A DNA stretch of 64,000 nucleotides, from NCBI GenBank assembly GCA_030247855.1, contig JAPDRN010000041.1:124001-188000 (forward strand). The letters are read 5' to 3'. Shown piece by piece: positions 44,300 to 54,962 of the stretch. The notes below the pieces were generated by a model, which was not told the DNA's origin, did no database searches, and saw only the letters and a list, made by a program, of their open reading frames with translations. The translations under genes were made by a program, and so were the position numbers. The first letter of the stretch is position 1; the number at the start of each line of letters is the position of its first letter. The stretch is from Knufia peltigerae. Taxonomy: Eukaryota > Ascomycota > Eurotiomycetes > Chaetothyriales > Trichomeriaceae.

Positions 44300-45312
44300 G
44301 ATCAGCTCATGTGTCTGTGGTATATATATTTTGCTTCTCACTCTCACGGATGTTTGACTTTTTCACCTTCATCGTTGAAGTTGAAGATGAGGATAAAGAG
44401 GAGGAGTGGGAAGAGTTAGAGGAAGGAGAAGTGGTGGAGGAGGTGGTGACAGAGGGAGAGGGCGAAAAAGCCCGATACTCGTTACAAGCCAATTCCAACC
44501 TCCGAGCGAGAACGCAAAATCATCCTGGTCAGCTGCCCAATCCCAGAAGCCACGATATGATCGAAAGATCAGACAATTCTGTCACCCTTTCCATGGTAGG
44601 ACTTGCAGAATCCATGACCGGGCAACAAAACCAGGGCCGGGATTCGTCCCATAGTGAGAGTTCGACGCTGGTTGAGAGTGCGGCTTCTTCCGTCGATATC
44701 AGAACACGACTAATATTCACATTGCCGAACTCCCTTTCGCTCTACTTGTAGGTGAGATCACACAGGAAGTCATACAAGAAGAAGAGAGGTACAAAAGACC
44801 CGGAATGGGCAGCTTCTGGTGATAGACTGATGTTGATAAGAAGCAAGCGACATGTTCATTACTCGCGTTTTCGAAGGTATGGGAACATACTTATTTAGGT
44901 CACGATCGACTTCTGTTGATGGGCTGACAACGAAGTTCGAGATTGATATCGGTCGAGAATGCACTTCTTCGAGGTGAGAATCGATTGATTGTTGATGAGC
45001 ATACACATCCTATTGCTCTATTATATATATGTACAAAAACTCACAAAATACGACTTCGGTTGTTTTTGAAGATGGTAAAAGCATCAGACACGGTAGTATA
45101 TGCATCTTCGTAATGATATTGCTCCTCACCGTCGCAAGTCTTGTATGCATGAGGCCACCTTCTTGCGTTTCCCTCACCTCTTGACAATGATATTTCATAT
45201 CGCCAAAAAATAACCCAAAATACCGATGAGCTGCTGCTGCGCTCGTAGTCGGCGTGTCTTGTCTCGCCGGCTCGGGCTTAGAGGTTTCGATGCTTTCGCG
45301 ATTTGTTGTCAT
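44300..45312 (-). pseudogene. Unresolved or decayed multi-exon gene, unknown product
   Basis: Several open stretches on the reverse strand read like protein but do not join cleanly. Between 45277 and 45041 one frame gives SVFWVIFWRYEISLS and RRWPHAYKTCDGEEQYHYED, followed by DAFTIFKNNRSRIL just before a GTGAGT donor. Another frame from an ATG at 45312 gives a plausible Thr/Pro-rich start (MTTNRESIETSKPEPARQD) overlapping it, as if the reading frame shifted near 45225-45240. Further stretches at 44890-45006 (SIDSHLEEVHSRPISISNF), 44745-44818 (SGSFVPLFFLYDFLCDL) and about 44500-44600 (GFWDWAADQDDFAFSLGGW) lie in order. It may be an intact gene whose introns I failed to place, or a frameshifted remnant. 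No family is recognised. Confidence 0.35.
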
Positions 45313-45529
45313 GTAGTTGCTCCTCCTGCTTTCGTACAAGGAATTGCTGTCTTATGCTCACGGGCAAGGAAATTGTGGTAGGCGGGTGCGATAGAGTCGA
45401 GAGGAGGTGTCCCTTATATCCCTCGTAACTGGCCGACTCTGATGCTGTTCCTTCTTTCATTAACGCGCTGGGAAATGAAATCCATCCCTCGCCTTCCTTC
45501 TTGTGATCCTGCCGTAGAACCAACTCTGG

Positions 45530-45891
45530 CCGCTCTTTAATTTACTGGTCTCTTCGTTCTCTGCTCTTCCTTCATCTCTTTATGCACCACCCGCGCCAGA
45601 AATTTCCAACGCCCTTCGCATCGTTGTCTATTGTTCCATGTTTTATTCCCATTCTCCTTTCTTCACCGTGCTACTCCATATCTCAAATCGGTGTTCACGT
45701 TACCTTCCAGTTCTCGGCTCGTGCTTCATCGTACATGATCACGAACATTTAAGCACCTAAGATAGGTCAGTACCACTAGTCACTAGTGCAGTTCTCATGC
45801 TAAAGGGCGCTTCAGTCAACAATCCCTAGCCTCACTTTTCCCAAGATATGCCACCCATCCGTCGACTTTTGTTGTCTCCCTAAAGATCAGT
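45530..45891. other. Intergenic, left flank of the tandem repeat
   Basis: T/C-rich sequence without coding signal, probably the leader side of the unresolved minus-strand gene. Confidence 0.4.
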
Positions 45892-46281
45892 TGAAGTCAG
45901 AAATACCAGTTGACACAAGGTGCCACTCAAGAGCTGGGTTCATCATCCTTCAACGAAACAAGTATTGGTGGGTTCGATCCCCACTCAGTCAATGAAGGCA
46001 TCGAAGGATCTCTGAGCCAAGGGGCAATGATGACAAGTCCCGATAGACCGGAGGCTGACCTCTTTTTTTTCTGGCTAGGTTAATACCCGTATCTGAAGTC
46101 AGAAATACCAGTCGACACAAGGTGTCACTTAAGAGCTGGGTTCATCATCCTTCAACGAAACAAGTATTGGTGGGTTCGATCCCCAATCAGTCAATGAAGG
46201 CATCGAAGGATCTCTGAGCCAAGGGGCAATGATGACAAGCCCAGACAGACTGGAGGCTGACCTCTTTTTTTGGGCTAGGTT
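45892..46281 (+). repeat. Tandem 190-bp repeat with tRNA-like T-arm and T-run
   Basis: Two direct copies, 45892-46081 and 46094-46281, offset by 202 bases and about 95 percent alike over the core. Most differences are transitions, plus small length changes in the T-run. Each has GGTTCGATCC (45971 and 46173), matching the RNA polymerase III B-box. In copy 1 this lies in a perfect 5-bp stem, GTGGG/CCCAC (45968-45984), with the 7-base loop TTCGATC, the shape of a tRNA T-arm; copy 2 has one stem mismatch. Each unit ends in a run of T (8 and 7). The upstream part does not fold into an acceptable D or anticodon arm, so it is not called a tRNA gene. A tRNA-derived short interspersed element or duplicated Pol III pseudogene fits best. 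Confidence 0.75.
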
Positions 46282-47977
46282 CATATTCGAGTTCTTTTAT
46301 ACCTTTTACCTCAGCAAATGAGTCATTCTTTCACATGAGGTAACCTTGCAGGCAACATGGAGATGCCGAGTTCCAAGCCAGCAGCATCGTTTGGTCGTGC
46401 AGGGGGTGTGGGGAGTGCCACGGCTTGTCTTCGGTAACAAGGATTGGAACTGATTTTTGTTTGGCTTGCAAACGAAGACAACTTGATAGACTTCGACTCG
46501 GTGTCACTTAGGTTTGTGAAATGTTGGTTCAAATGTTGAAAATTCTCCGTTCTAGGAGGAACATGTAGGTTAATGAAACTTCTTGATTCGGTTCCGATAA
46601 CTTACTTAATATTTAATTTTTGAAGCCGTAATATCTAGGTTACCGAGTTAAACAGGCGATAGTATCTTGGCGATCCCTGGGTGCTCCTGTTTAACCACGG
46701 GAATTAAGTAAAATCCTAGTTCGAGTACAATAGGAGTGGGAGTGGCGAGTTAGTAAGTAAAGTTTCCTTCACTATGCTAATGTGAAGCTTCCTAGGCTCG
46801 GCAGGCTTTTGCGTTACTTGACTTGAACCCACCGATGCGCGCCCAACAGCTCACCTAAGCATGCCAGCATAGCATGTCAGCCAAACAAACCAATCACGCT
46901 AGCCAAACATGCTAAAACTCGTCGCAGAGGTAAAGTTACCACAAGGCTGAGTGTAAGCAACGTAGGCGTGTACGAGACCAGAGCCAAAGCGGACCCTCAC
47001 TGGTACGTAAGGGAGCAGGAGCGAGCAGGGAGGAGGGAGAAGGAGGGCGGTAGTGGCAGAGCGGCGGCCAAGGGGAGCAGAACAGAGTAGAAGGGGAGCT
47101 AAAAAGAGAGGAATGAGGTTGACAAGGGAGCGATTCGATTAAAGAGTAGTTAGCGCAGGAGCAAAGCGGCGGGGTATTTAATAAGTTAGCGAAAGAGCCC
47201 TAAAGGACGACAGTTCGGGGTGGATGCGGAGTATATATTTATATATATCTCTGATTCTCTCTGCAGAAAAGCAGCAGGGTGAGTATCCCTACACACAAGT
47301 CCGTGGAGTATGGAAACCGAACGATGTCGCCATCGCCTTCCGCCCTCTCGTGAGATGAATCCCTCTATGATGCTGACGATGGAAGTGATGCCGATGTGGA
47401 AAAGACGTTTGGTGTGTTCCCGGACCGAGTCTGCGGATCTAACCTCGGATGAACATACAAAAATTGTATCAAATACCAACGGAGACTTCTGCCCCCGATG
47501 GAAAATGCAGTGGTGGCCCGACAGTGCAGCTATGAAGGAAAATAAACAATCCCGGCTGAGTATGAACGTGTCTTCAATCACCCACCACAAACTGGATGGC
47601 TTTTGGTTGGACTCGGGGGGCACTTCTGTCGGAAACAGTCAGACAGTGCGAGATGGCGTTGACATGCCAGTAACATGGCATTGCTCTGGAGGAAAATCCC
47701 TTCGGCCTGGCTTTGTTTTTCACTCACATATTGCCTCCCTCCATAGATGAATGAGCACCTTGATATATCACTTGTCGGTTGATCATTCCGGCCATTTCGA
47801 GCTCCTTGAATCGACCCGGAGTCTTTGTTTGGTCCTTTCCCCACCATTTTCACGCTCGATGACTGTCTTGGTGGTGTCCGAGTGATGCCAGCAAATCGTA
47901 CCCCTTCTTAATTCCGGATTTCAAAGTGATACCAACAAGTCTCTCCCAACCCGCCCACAGAGCTACATTCGTACATT
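46282..47977. other. Gene-free, repeat-like region with purine-rich strand
   Basis: No gene. A 10-bp perfect inverted repeat (46647-46656 and 46686-46695, GTTAAACAGG/CCTGTTTAAC) frames 29 bases. From about 47007 to 47180 the top strand is strongly purine-rich (repeated GGAG, GGGAG and AGAG). A GCGGAGTATA word lies at 47226. Frames at 47186-47623 (minus) and 47310-47750 (plus) overlap each other and show no family features. The composition suggests an old element remnant. Confidence 0.4.
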
Positions 47978-48105
47978 GATACTGGTACGTTTTGCGGTGT
48001 TCTGCCATCACAGGGACAAGACTAACCATGTCGTTATAGATGTGGCTCTCATTCCTCGACCCATTCCACTGCATGATCAGTGCCATATATTCGATCTTTG
48101 CTGTG
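47978..48105 (+). repeat. Exact inverted copy of the membrane-protein gene's exon1/intron/exon2 junction
   Basis: The 128 bases here are identical, base for base, to the reverse complement of 49152-49279. They contain the last 7 nt of exon 1, the entire 55-nt intron and the first 66 nt of exon 2 of the minus-strand membrane-protein gene. Beyond both ends the two sequences differ at once. Keeping the intron means it copied as DNA, not through mRNA. Confidence 0.92.
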
Positions 48106-48791
48106 GCTGTCCTTTTTTTTTGAAACCTGAGTACGCGGGCCCAGAACCGAGTCGCTCCGTAGGAAGTCAGGAGCGTCCAGGAAGCGTCTCCGTCCTCTTC
48201 AACCCAACAGAGACGCATCCGGGGGTCCGGGGGTTTACACTCTCTCAGGTACCCATCTACACGCGTACGCTGTGACCAAGGGTGGCAGGAAGGACCCCCG
48301 AGCTCAAACGTGACTGTTGATCTACTGTGCTTACGGGGAAAAGGTCTCGTGCGCTGCCCCTGCAGGGTACCTGGCGGAATTAAAAAACGACAGACATTGA
48401 TCACGGTTGCACCGGAATGGTATGCGTTCATCATTGTCGCTCCGAGTCGAGCCGGAATTCGACTTCAACGGACCTCTACAAGAAGGAACAGTAGATACCG
48501 GAGACCCCTCCAGGGTTTAATCTGCTTTATGCAAATGCTAATGGTACTTGCGTACCGACGACCTTTATCCAATCTCAGGTTACGGTGACCTGCGTTCCAT
48601 ACTCCGTAGATATGCAAAGACTGGAATTGTTACAGGCTCCAAGCCCTGACCAGTCAACCCGAAACCGCGTCAGTGTGAGAGAGAATGAAGCTGGAAGGGA
48701 TATGGACATGGAGAGAAAAAAAGTATTCATTCCTTCGTGAGCCAAAGCAAGACAACGCTAGCAAGAACCGACTTGCACAAGAATATAGACG
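48106..48791. other. Spacer between the inverted copy and its parent gene
   Basis: No coding support. TACTCCGTA occurs at 48600-48608. It would form the loop side if a transcript crossed both inverted arms. Confidence 0.45.
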
Positions 48792-49776
48792 TCATTTCCG
48801 TACCGCATACAAAAGGCATTTCTCCCACCAGTCCCGTAACATGAGGACTGTGGCCCGACCGTCATCCCTCTTCTCCGTCCCGTCTGGGTTGCCCATTATG
48901 ATTGCAAACAACCAAAACACTGCGACGATCCAAGCGGCGACGGCGTTGCCCAAGCTTATTAGAGGTGAGATGACGTGGATTAGCACCAGACATGCCGGGC
49001 TAAACTCAAACGTATGTGCGTGTTCCAAAGATTTGGCGTAGATCATTTGTAAATGGTTTCGGAAGATGGGACCGATCATGCGTACGAGCGTGACGGACGG
49101 TGAGCATTCTTGCCGGCAAAGTCGTAAGGGGAGGAGTAATATTATAATGAACACAGCAAAGATCGAATATATGGCACTGATCATGCAGTGGAATGGGTCG
49201 AGGAATGAGAGCCACATCTATAACGACATGGTTAGTCTTGTCCCTGTGATGGCAGAACACCGCAAAACGTACCAGTATCCAGAGAGCATGGTCATTCTCA
49301 ACCTCTTCCTCTTCGGCTTCGGGTTGTATGTACCGGAAGATGGTCGAATTATCTTCCATCATCTCGGACTGGATGTGGCTACCTCGATGGAGACTCAACC
49401 CATTGTGCGATGTTTGGTATGACTGTCTGGCCGACTCTTTTCCCGGACATAACCCTCTACCACGTTCTAACTGTGGGCTGTACTGGTATGATTTCTTTTG
49501 TAGGTATTGATCGACTTCGGAGGCGGTCGAGGAGCCAGATTCACGGCTCGAGACCGAGCCTCCGAGTCTTTTGGGTTCGGTCCGGTAGGGGACGGTCGGA
49601 CTCGACGTGTTTGGATTGAGATGTGCTGGTCGCGGGTGGGATATGGTAGGGGAGTAGTTGTGGGGGTAATTGTTGGTGTTGCTGCTGTTCAAATTTGGAG
49701 GCGGGACGGCCCTGCGGCTTTCATAGTATGCGGCAACATGGCTCATAGGCGGTGGACGGCCGGCCGACGAGGCCAT
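48792..49776 (-). CDS. Fungal membrane protein, two to three TM segments, unknown function
   Basis: Two exons, 49273-49776 and 48792-49217, with a 55-nt phase-0 intron (donor GTACGT, acceptor TTATAG); 309 residues. The N-terminal about 150 residues are Pro/Asn/Ser/Tyr-rich and disordered (HVAAYYESRRAVPPPNL, GSSTASEVDQYLQ), ending with acidic EAEEEEVEND before ALWILMWLSFLDPFHCMISAIY. The first membrane segment spans the splice and continues AIYSIFAVFIIILLLPLRL. A cytosolic segment with several charged residues follows, then CLVLIHVISPLISLGNAVAAW and VAVFWLFAIIMGNPDG, and a C-terminal helix DWWEKCLLYAVRK. The layout resembles an uncharacterised fungal set of integral membrane proteins with a disordered N-terminus. 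A 128-base exact inverted copy of its splice region lies 1.05 kb downstream. Confidence 0.78.
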
Positions 49777-52700
49777 GATATTTACAGCCTTTGCACAACC
49801 AACCCCGAGGAGTTGTGGTCAACGGCGGAGATGACGGTCGTTCTCATAACCGGGGCGGGAGGGGTTCGCGGTCTGGGATGGCAGTAGTAGCAGCAGCAGC
49901 GGCGACGACGACGACTCCCGGAGCAGCTGTGGCAGGACGAGGTCGAGTTCGAAGTGACATGGGGAACAAACAATGATATAGCAACATGATTATGAGAGGC
50001 AAGACCAGAAGCCAGAAGCATCAGGATCACGACAGAGTCTTGTCTGCTTGTCAAGCGCCTTCTTGGTATCTTGGCTGATTCTGGGCGTTCGCTTGGCCTT
50101 GTAACCAAGCCATTTGCAAGTGTTACAGAGGCGGGAAGCATGTTCCTTACCTGTGAATGAGGCATCGTTCGCATGCGGATCGCCGGGCATTGCGACGGGC
50201 ATGTTGTGGTTTGCTCTTCACACGGGACTCTGGTCAACGAGATGGTTGGGCGTTTTGTCGCAAAGCCTCAATGTGAAGGGGAAGGCGTGAAGAATGCCAA
50301 GAATGTCGCAGATCTGGGCATGGGAGATGCGGCAGCTTGGGCGGCGGCGGGCCACCAGGTATTGCGGATTTCTGCCCAACCAGCGACCTTGGCCACGGCT
50401 TAGGTGGTACGTAACTCCCCTACAACATCTCTCGCAGTGCTCAGTGGTTCCTCTACGACGAGGATGAGCACGGATTACAGCACAGCGTACAGGTATCCGT
50501 ACCCCTTGGCTAGTGCGGCTACAATTCCCAGCATCCCTGATCATCTCGACTTGGCTTGTCAGAAACAGGGCCATTGAGGAATTACTCGTCTGTTTCATAA
50601 GGCTAGACACCCACGCCTCTTTTCCCCTTTCACTGTCTAAATATCAACTAGAACAAGGGTTTTGTATCGGGCACGCGGCACATGATCAGCTGCGATCATG
50701 ATGATCATATTGTGCCCAAGAATATCACAAGCCTGATGTGGCCCATAAAACAAAACACAATTGAGTCCGGGCAAATCAAAAGCGCACCCGGATATGCCAA
50801 CAGCCTTGTCAATTCTCCCCAAACATTGGCGGTGGATGGCCAAGGTCAATGTTGTGAAATTGCCAAGAGAAACAACTTTACAAAGCCCGGAATTCGTCAC
50901 CCTTGACGCATAACTCGTCCGGAGTGCGAGTACAGACACTTGGACGGTAATGCGCCTCCTGCGGTATAGCCTCTGATTGACCAGACAGAAGCTATACTCA
51001 TGATGAAGGTCGAGATCTTATTGATTAGGAAGCTGAGCTCATACCGTAAAGCCTTGCTCTGAGAGCGAGTAAGACAGGTCACTCGAGTTCCGGCTCGCAA
51101 ACGAACGCTGAATAGACGCGAATTTCTCCGGATGACACAGAATATACGCCCCTGCAGGTTGTCAGAAAAGCTTGTATGATTTCCGGTAGAGCCGGGATAA
51201 AATACAAACACCATACCAAGACTATAGCATTCCTTACACGGTTGGCGCCGAGAATGCTGAGATTCTCTGGCCGAGGTTGGCAATACCAGAGCTGCATTCA
51301 GAGAACAAAAATAAATTTCCAATGAAGATCGACAAGTTCCATAAGAGAACTCTTTTCAACTACGAGTATGAATTCAGCTTCCTCAGTCTGTTACAATAAC
51401 ACCAGGTATCCCCGCTCAACCATATCGCAAGTCAATTTTGTTTCGGTTAGCACTTCGGTAGCACACCCATAGTATTCGCATCGCCCCCTCACTCCCATAC
51501 TGAAGGATTCTGTTGTGAGACATTGGCACGTAAATGAAAAGTGTAGACCTACAAAGTAGCAAACCGTCGTACTCGAGACACGCCCACCGTCTTACCTAAA
51601 AATCATTTGCAAGATGGCATAAATTCGGAAACAACTCGTCCGAGACAGTGAGCTTTCAAACGGAAAAAGTCCACGTATACAGTTCAAATGTGGCATGTTC
51701 CACGAAGATGTGGTGATGACACTGCTGTGAGCGAGAGTACCGCAGGGATGGGATAAACCTGGCTTTGCAGGGACGAATTGCCCACAAGAGATTCAGACCA
51801 ATCGAATTGCATGAGAACAGAGGCATCGTTTTAGAAACGCTGTCGTACCACATGGCTGGAATCGGTCATGATGCTGTGCTGCCCGAAAGTTGTGTTTGGG
51901 TAGTTATCGATATGCAGTCGTTCAGCTTTGTCCATGTGTAACAAATGCTTCAGAAAATCCGGATGACGCTAACAATTCAGCTGCAGTTGTCCGCTGCATC
52001 TCGCCTCTAACTTATCACGCATATTGGCGATGACCATCGCTGCTACAGAAGATTCATGCAAGGTTACTTTCCGAGATAAAATCACTACTAGCGCATTCGG
52101 AAGCGAAATCATCAGCAGCTCGTGTCAATGACACCATGGGGAAATCAACTCCATCAGACAGTTGATGGTGATGCAGGGTCGGCAGAGTCTGTTTCTTGAC
52201 GTTTTTTTCCTGTGCTACCAACGTCAAGATGCGGTCATACTAAGTCTGACGGCTTGTTGCTTAGGTATGTAGTGCACTCCGCGCGAGTGGTACAGGGGTT
52301 TGACGTTTGTGTCATTTGGTCTCGTGCAGCGAGACTTGACTATTCCTGTTTGTTGTGGCGGGAAACGCTTTTCAACAAAATCCCATGGTCGGTGATAGCA
52401 TTTTCACCATCAGCATAGATGCCTGGGATCTTCAATGCGCTCACGAATATCGTCACGATAATATCTAATAGCTGAGGGGCTGATCATTCTCCTGTCCGGG
52501 CGCTAAAGGTCGATCTGTTGGAGGTCGAGCGAACCAGCGGTCAGGCAAACCCAAGGGGGATAGATTGGCGGAGTTGACAGTGGTGTCAGGAAGAGTCAAG
52601 TACCGTTCAGTGAGATCTTCCCACGGCAAGACGGATAGACGAACCATAGCACAAGATTAGTGCCACGGCGACCTTTGTCAACAAAATGTCACAACAGCAG

Positions 52701-54962
52701 CTCTTGTACAGTACAGGGGAGGGAATGATGGCTGGACAGGTGGATCCTCAGCCAACACGAGCCTTGGACGTTTTAATACGGAAGTCAGCAGCATGATGCC
52801 CACCAGCAGCCACATTATTGTCCGAACACGCGAAAGCCCAAAAAGTGACCAGGGTTCAACTAGCGGCACCACCTCGTCTGGGTTTATCTGGCGCCGCCAC
52901 CATCCCCAAACAAGTCGCCTTTGTTACTGTACCGAAATAGCCACGGAAAGAAAACCCAGCCTAAGATCGTGATCAATGGGCGTTCCTGAAGCACGTTTCA
53001 TAACTTTTGTGTTGCTGCAAGACGCAAACCGCAGCCAAGGTATCATGTCCTCTGTATAGTCCGTACTTTTCATTCTTCAGTAGCGCACCTTGAGCTGAGA
53101 TGATATGGTCAGACTTCAAACCGAGGCTGAACGCGGCGTGCTTTGGAGGGTCAAGAGAGTGGATGGTAGGTTGGGTGTCTCATCTTCTCCTGCGTTGTTT
53201 TCTTGCAGTAGTAGTGGCCTTTCAGCCGGAAGCCAGGCTGTCGAAACAAGACAAGATTGGCAGTAGGCTCATCAGACTCGTGGAGGAAGAAATCTGCTAG
53301 GCTTGTTAGGCGAAAACTAGCCTTTGGGAGAGGTGTGGAGAAAAATAGGTCAGGAGGTCGTGTTTGTGTGATTGACATGGAGGAGGCCGGCAGCGAAGCG
53401 AGGAGAGAAGCTCCGAGGGAAAAATGGAGCAAAAGGATATGTACGGAGAGTGATGAAATGAAGCAGGCCACGGGTGGTGGTGACAAGCATGCCAAACGCC
53501 AACAGCACGGCAAAAGGAACGGCCCACTTAGTTTGTTCGTCTGTTCGTCATGTCGTGGCTCGTCCAATACGGTAATCGACAGGGAAACGCTCCGCCAGGG
53601 GCCCTGGCCTCTGGGTCCCTTGTGCCTTTAGCCTCTGGGAAAGGCGCCAGCCCAGTCAGCCTCTCACGCCTCCGCAGCTTCGGCCCTTTTTTTTGTGAGG
53701 AGGTCGGCGGCGACAGCGATTAGCTAGCGTGAGTTGATTGCGTTTGGACTCGTCGTTTCCAAGATGATCCCGGACGCAGACGGAGAATGATTGCCTGTGC
53801 CCATCATGTCTGTTCTCAGAGCGGTGGTGATGTTCTTACTCGTACGAGGGTAGCATCGCTTCAGGGCCTCCCCAGTCGCACGTAAATTCATACCATTGCG
53901 GCTGCTACCAAATCTGTGGGTGATGGCAACAATGACGGGAAAAGGCAAGTGTGAGCGCTTGCTTTTCCGTGGTGCATCTTCAGGTTCACTTGATGCTCGA
54001 GGCGGCTGTCAGGTATCGTGTCCCCTGCAAGAACGTCCAATAATGCAGCACAGGCCCAGTCGCAGTGTCTGGAATGGGGCGGTCGACCAGCCCAGGGGAG
54101 GCTTGGAAAGTCTTCTTCTTGCAAGCCGGGCGTAGCCAAAGTGTCAATCAAAGGGAACCACCCGGCCCACACCCCAGTTTTCTTCGTTCCTCCAGGCTTC
54201 TTAGGCTCCACTGGGCGCCCATCACCAGGCTGTCAGGTCTAGCCACTCGTTGGGCTGATAGGCGTCCCTATGGGACCCCTTGAGGCTTGGTGGGCTTTTG
54301 CCGCCTAGCGCCTCCTCTTCCAGGCCACCTCGCCAAAGGAGCAAGGAGAAGTACGAGACGAGAGGAGCGTGCTCTGTGCTCCGTGCCCCCACTGCCTGCT
54401 AGGTGCAGTCGCCGTCCCGTCATCTGTGATTCCAACAAGCATGGCTCAGATCTTAGGGTTATGGACGCTAGTGGTACCGCTGCTTGTTCCCATCTTGAGC
54501 CCATTCCCTCAATCATCCTCATTTTCCCTCTTCCGTCACCCGTCCGTCCTTTGCGAGAGAGGAAACACCACGCTTTCCATCCTGCGACGCCATCGGCTAA
54601 TCGTGTCGCTCGCATTGCGGTTGTCGTGTTTGAGACTCTTTGTACACCCTTCCTCTCCTACCTTACTCTTTCTCTCCCTCTTACCCACATTGCCGTCCTT
54701 CGAGGCGTCAGCCGAGTCTCGATCCTCAGCAAGTTTGGCATGACTTCACATCGCTAGCTTTGTCGAATTAAGACTACAATCTTTCTCTGCAATCCACCCA
54801 ACCCTTCGATTGTATCGATTGAAAGAGGAGGGGCCTAGCTGGCTGCGGATTTCAATTGCGCCATCTTTTCCAGCTTGTTCAGCCACTGCTCACACCTTAA
54901 AGCCCTACACAACGTGGTTTGAGTCATCTCTACAAATATTGAAGCCCATTGGCAGTGTCACT
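49777..54962. other. Large gene-free region, includes Ssn6 leader
   Basis: About 5.2 kb with no gene I can support. A 70-codon minus frame at 49990-50202 (CNTCKWLGYKAKRTP..) is protein-like but isolated. Frames at 50897-51322 (minus) and 53151-53631 overlap and have no family features. The last 400 bases are C/T-rich with several short upstream ATGs, in keeping with a long leader for the Ssn6 gene. Confidence 0.45.

Noticed and set aside
45911..45992. Complete tRNA gene in the first tandem unit
   Set aside because: The T-arm is perfect, but acceptor pairing is only 5 of 7 and no D or anticodon arm can be drawn.
47850..48434. 194-codon minus-strand frame and 99-codon plus frame over the inverted copy
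   Set aside because: Their protein-like parts derive from the copied gene segment read with its intron; flanking text is not coding-like.
49990..50202. 70-codon minus-strand frame with two Cys pairs
   Set aside because: Isolated, no family and no splice partner; it could be real but I cannot support it.
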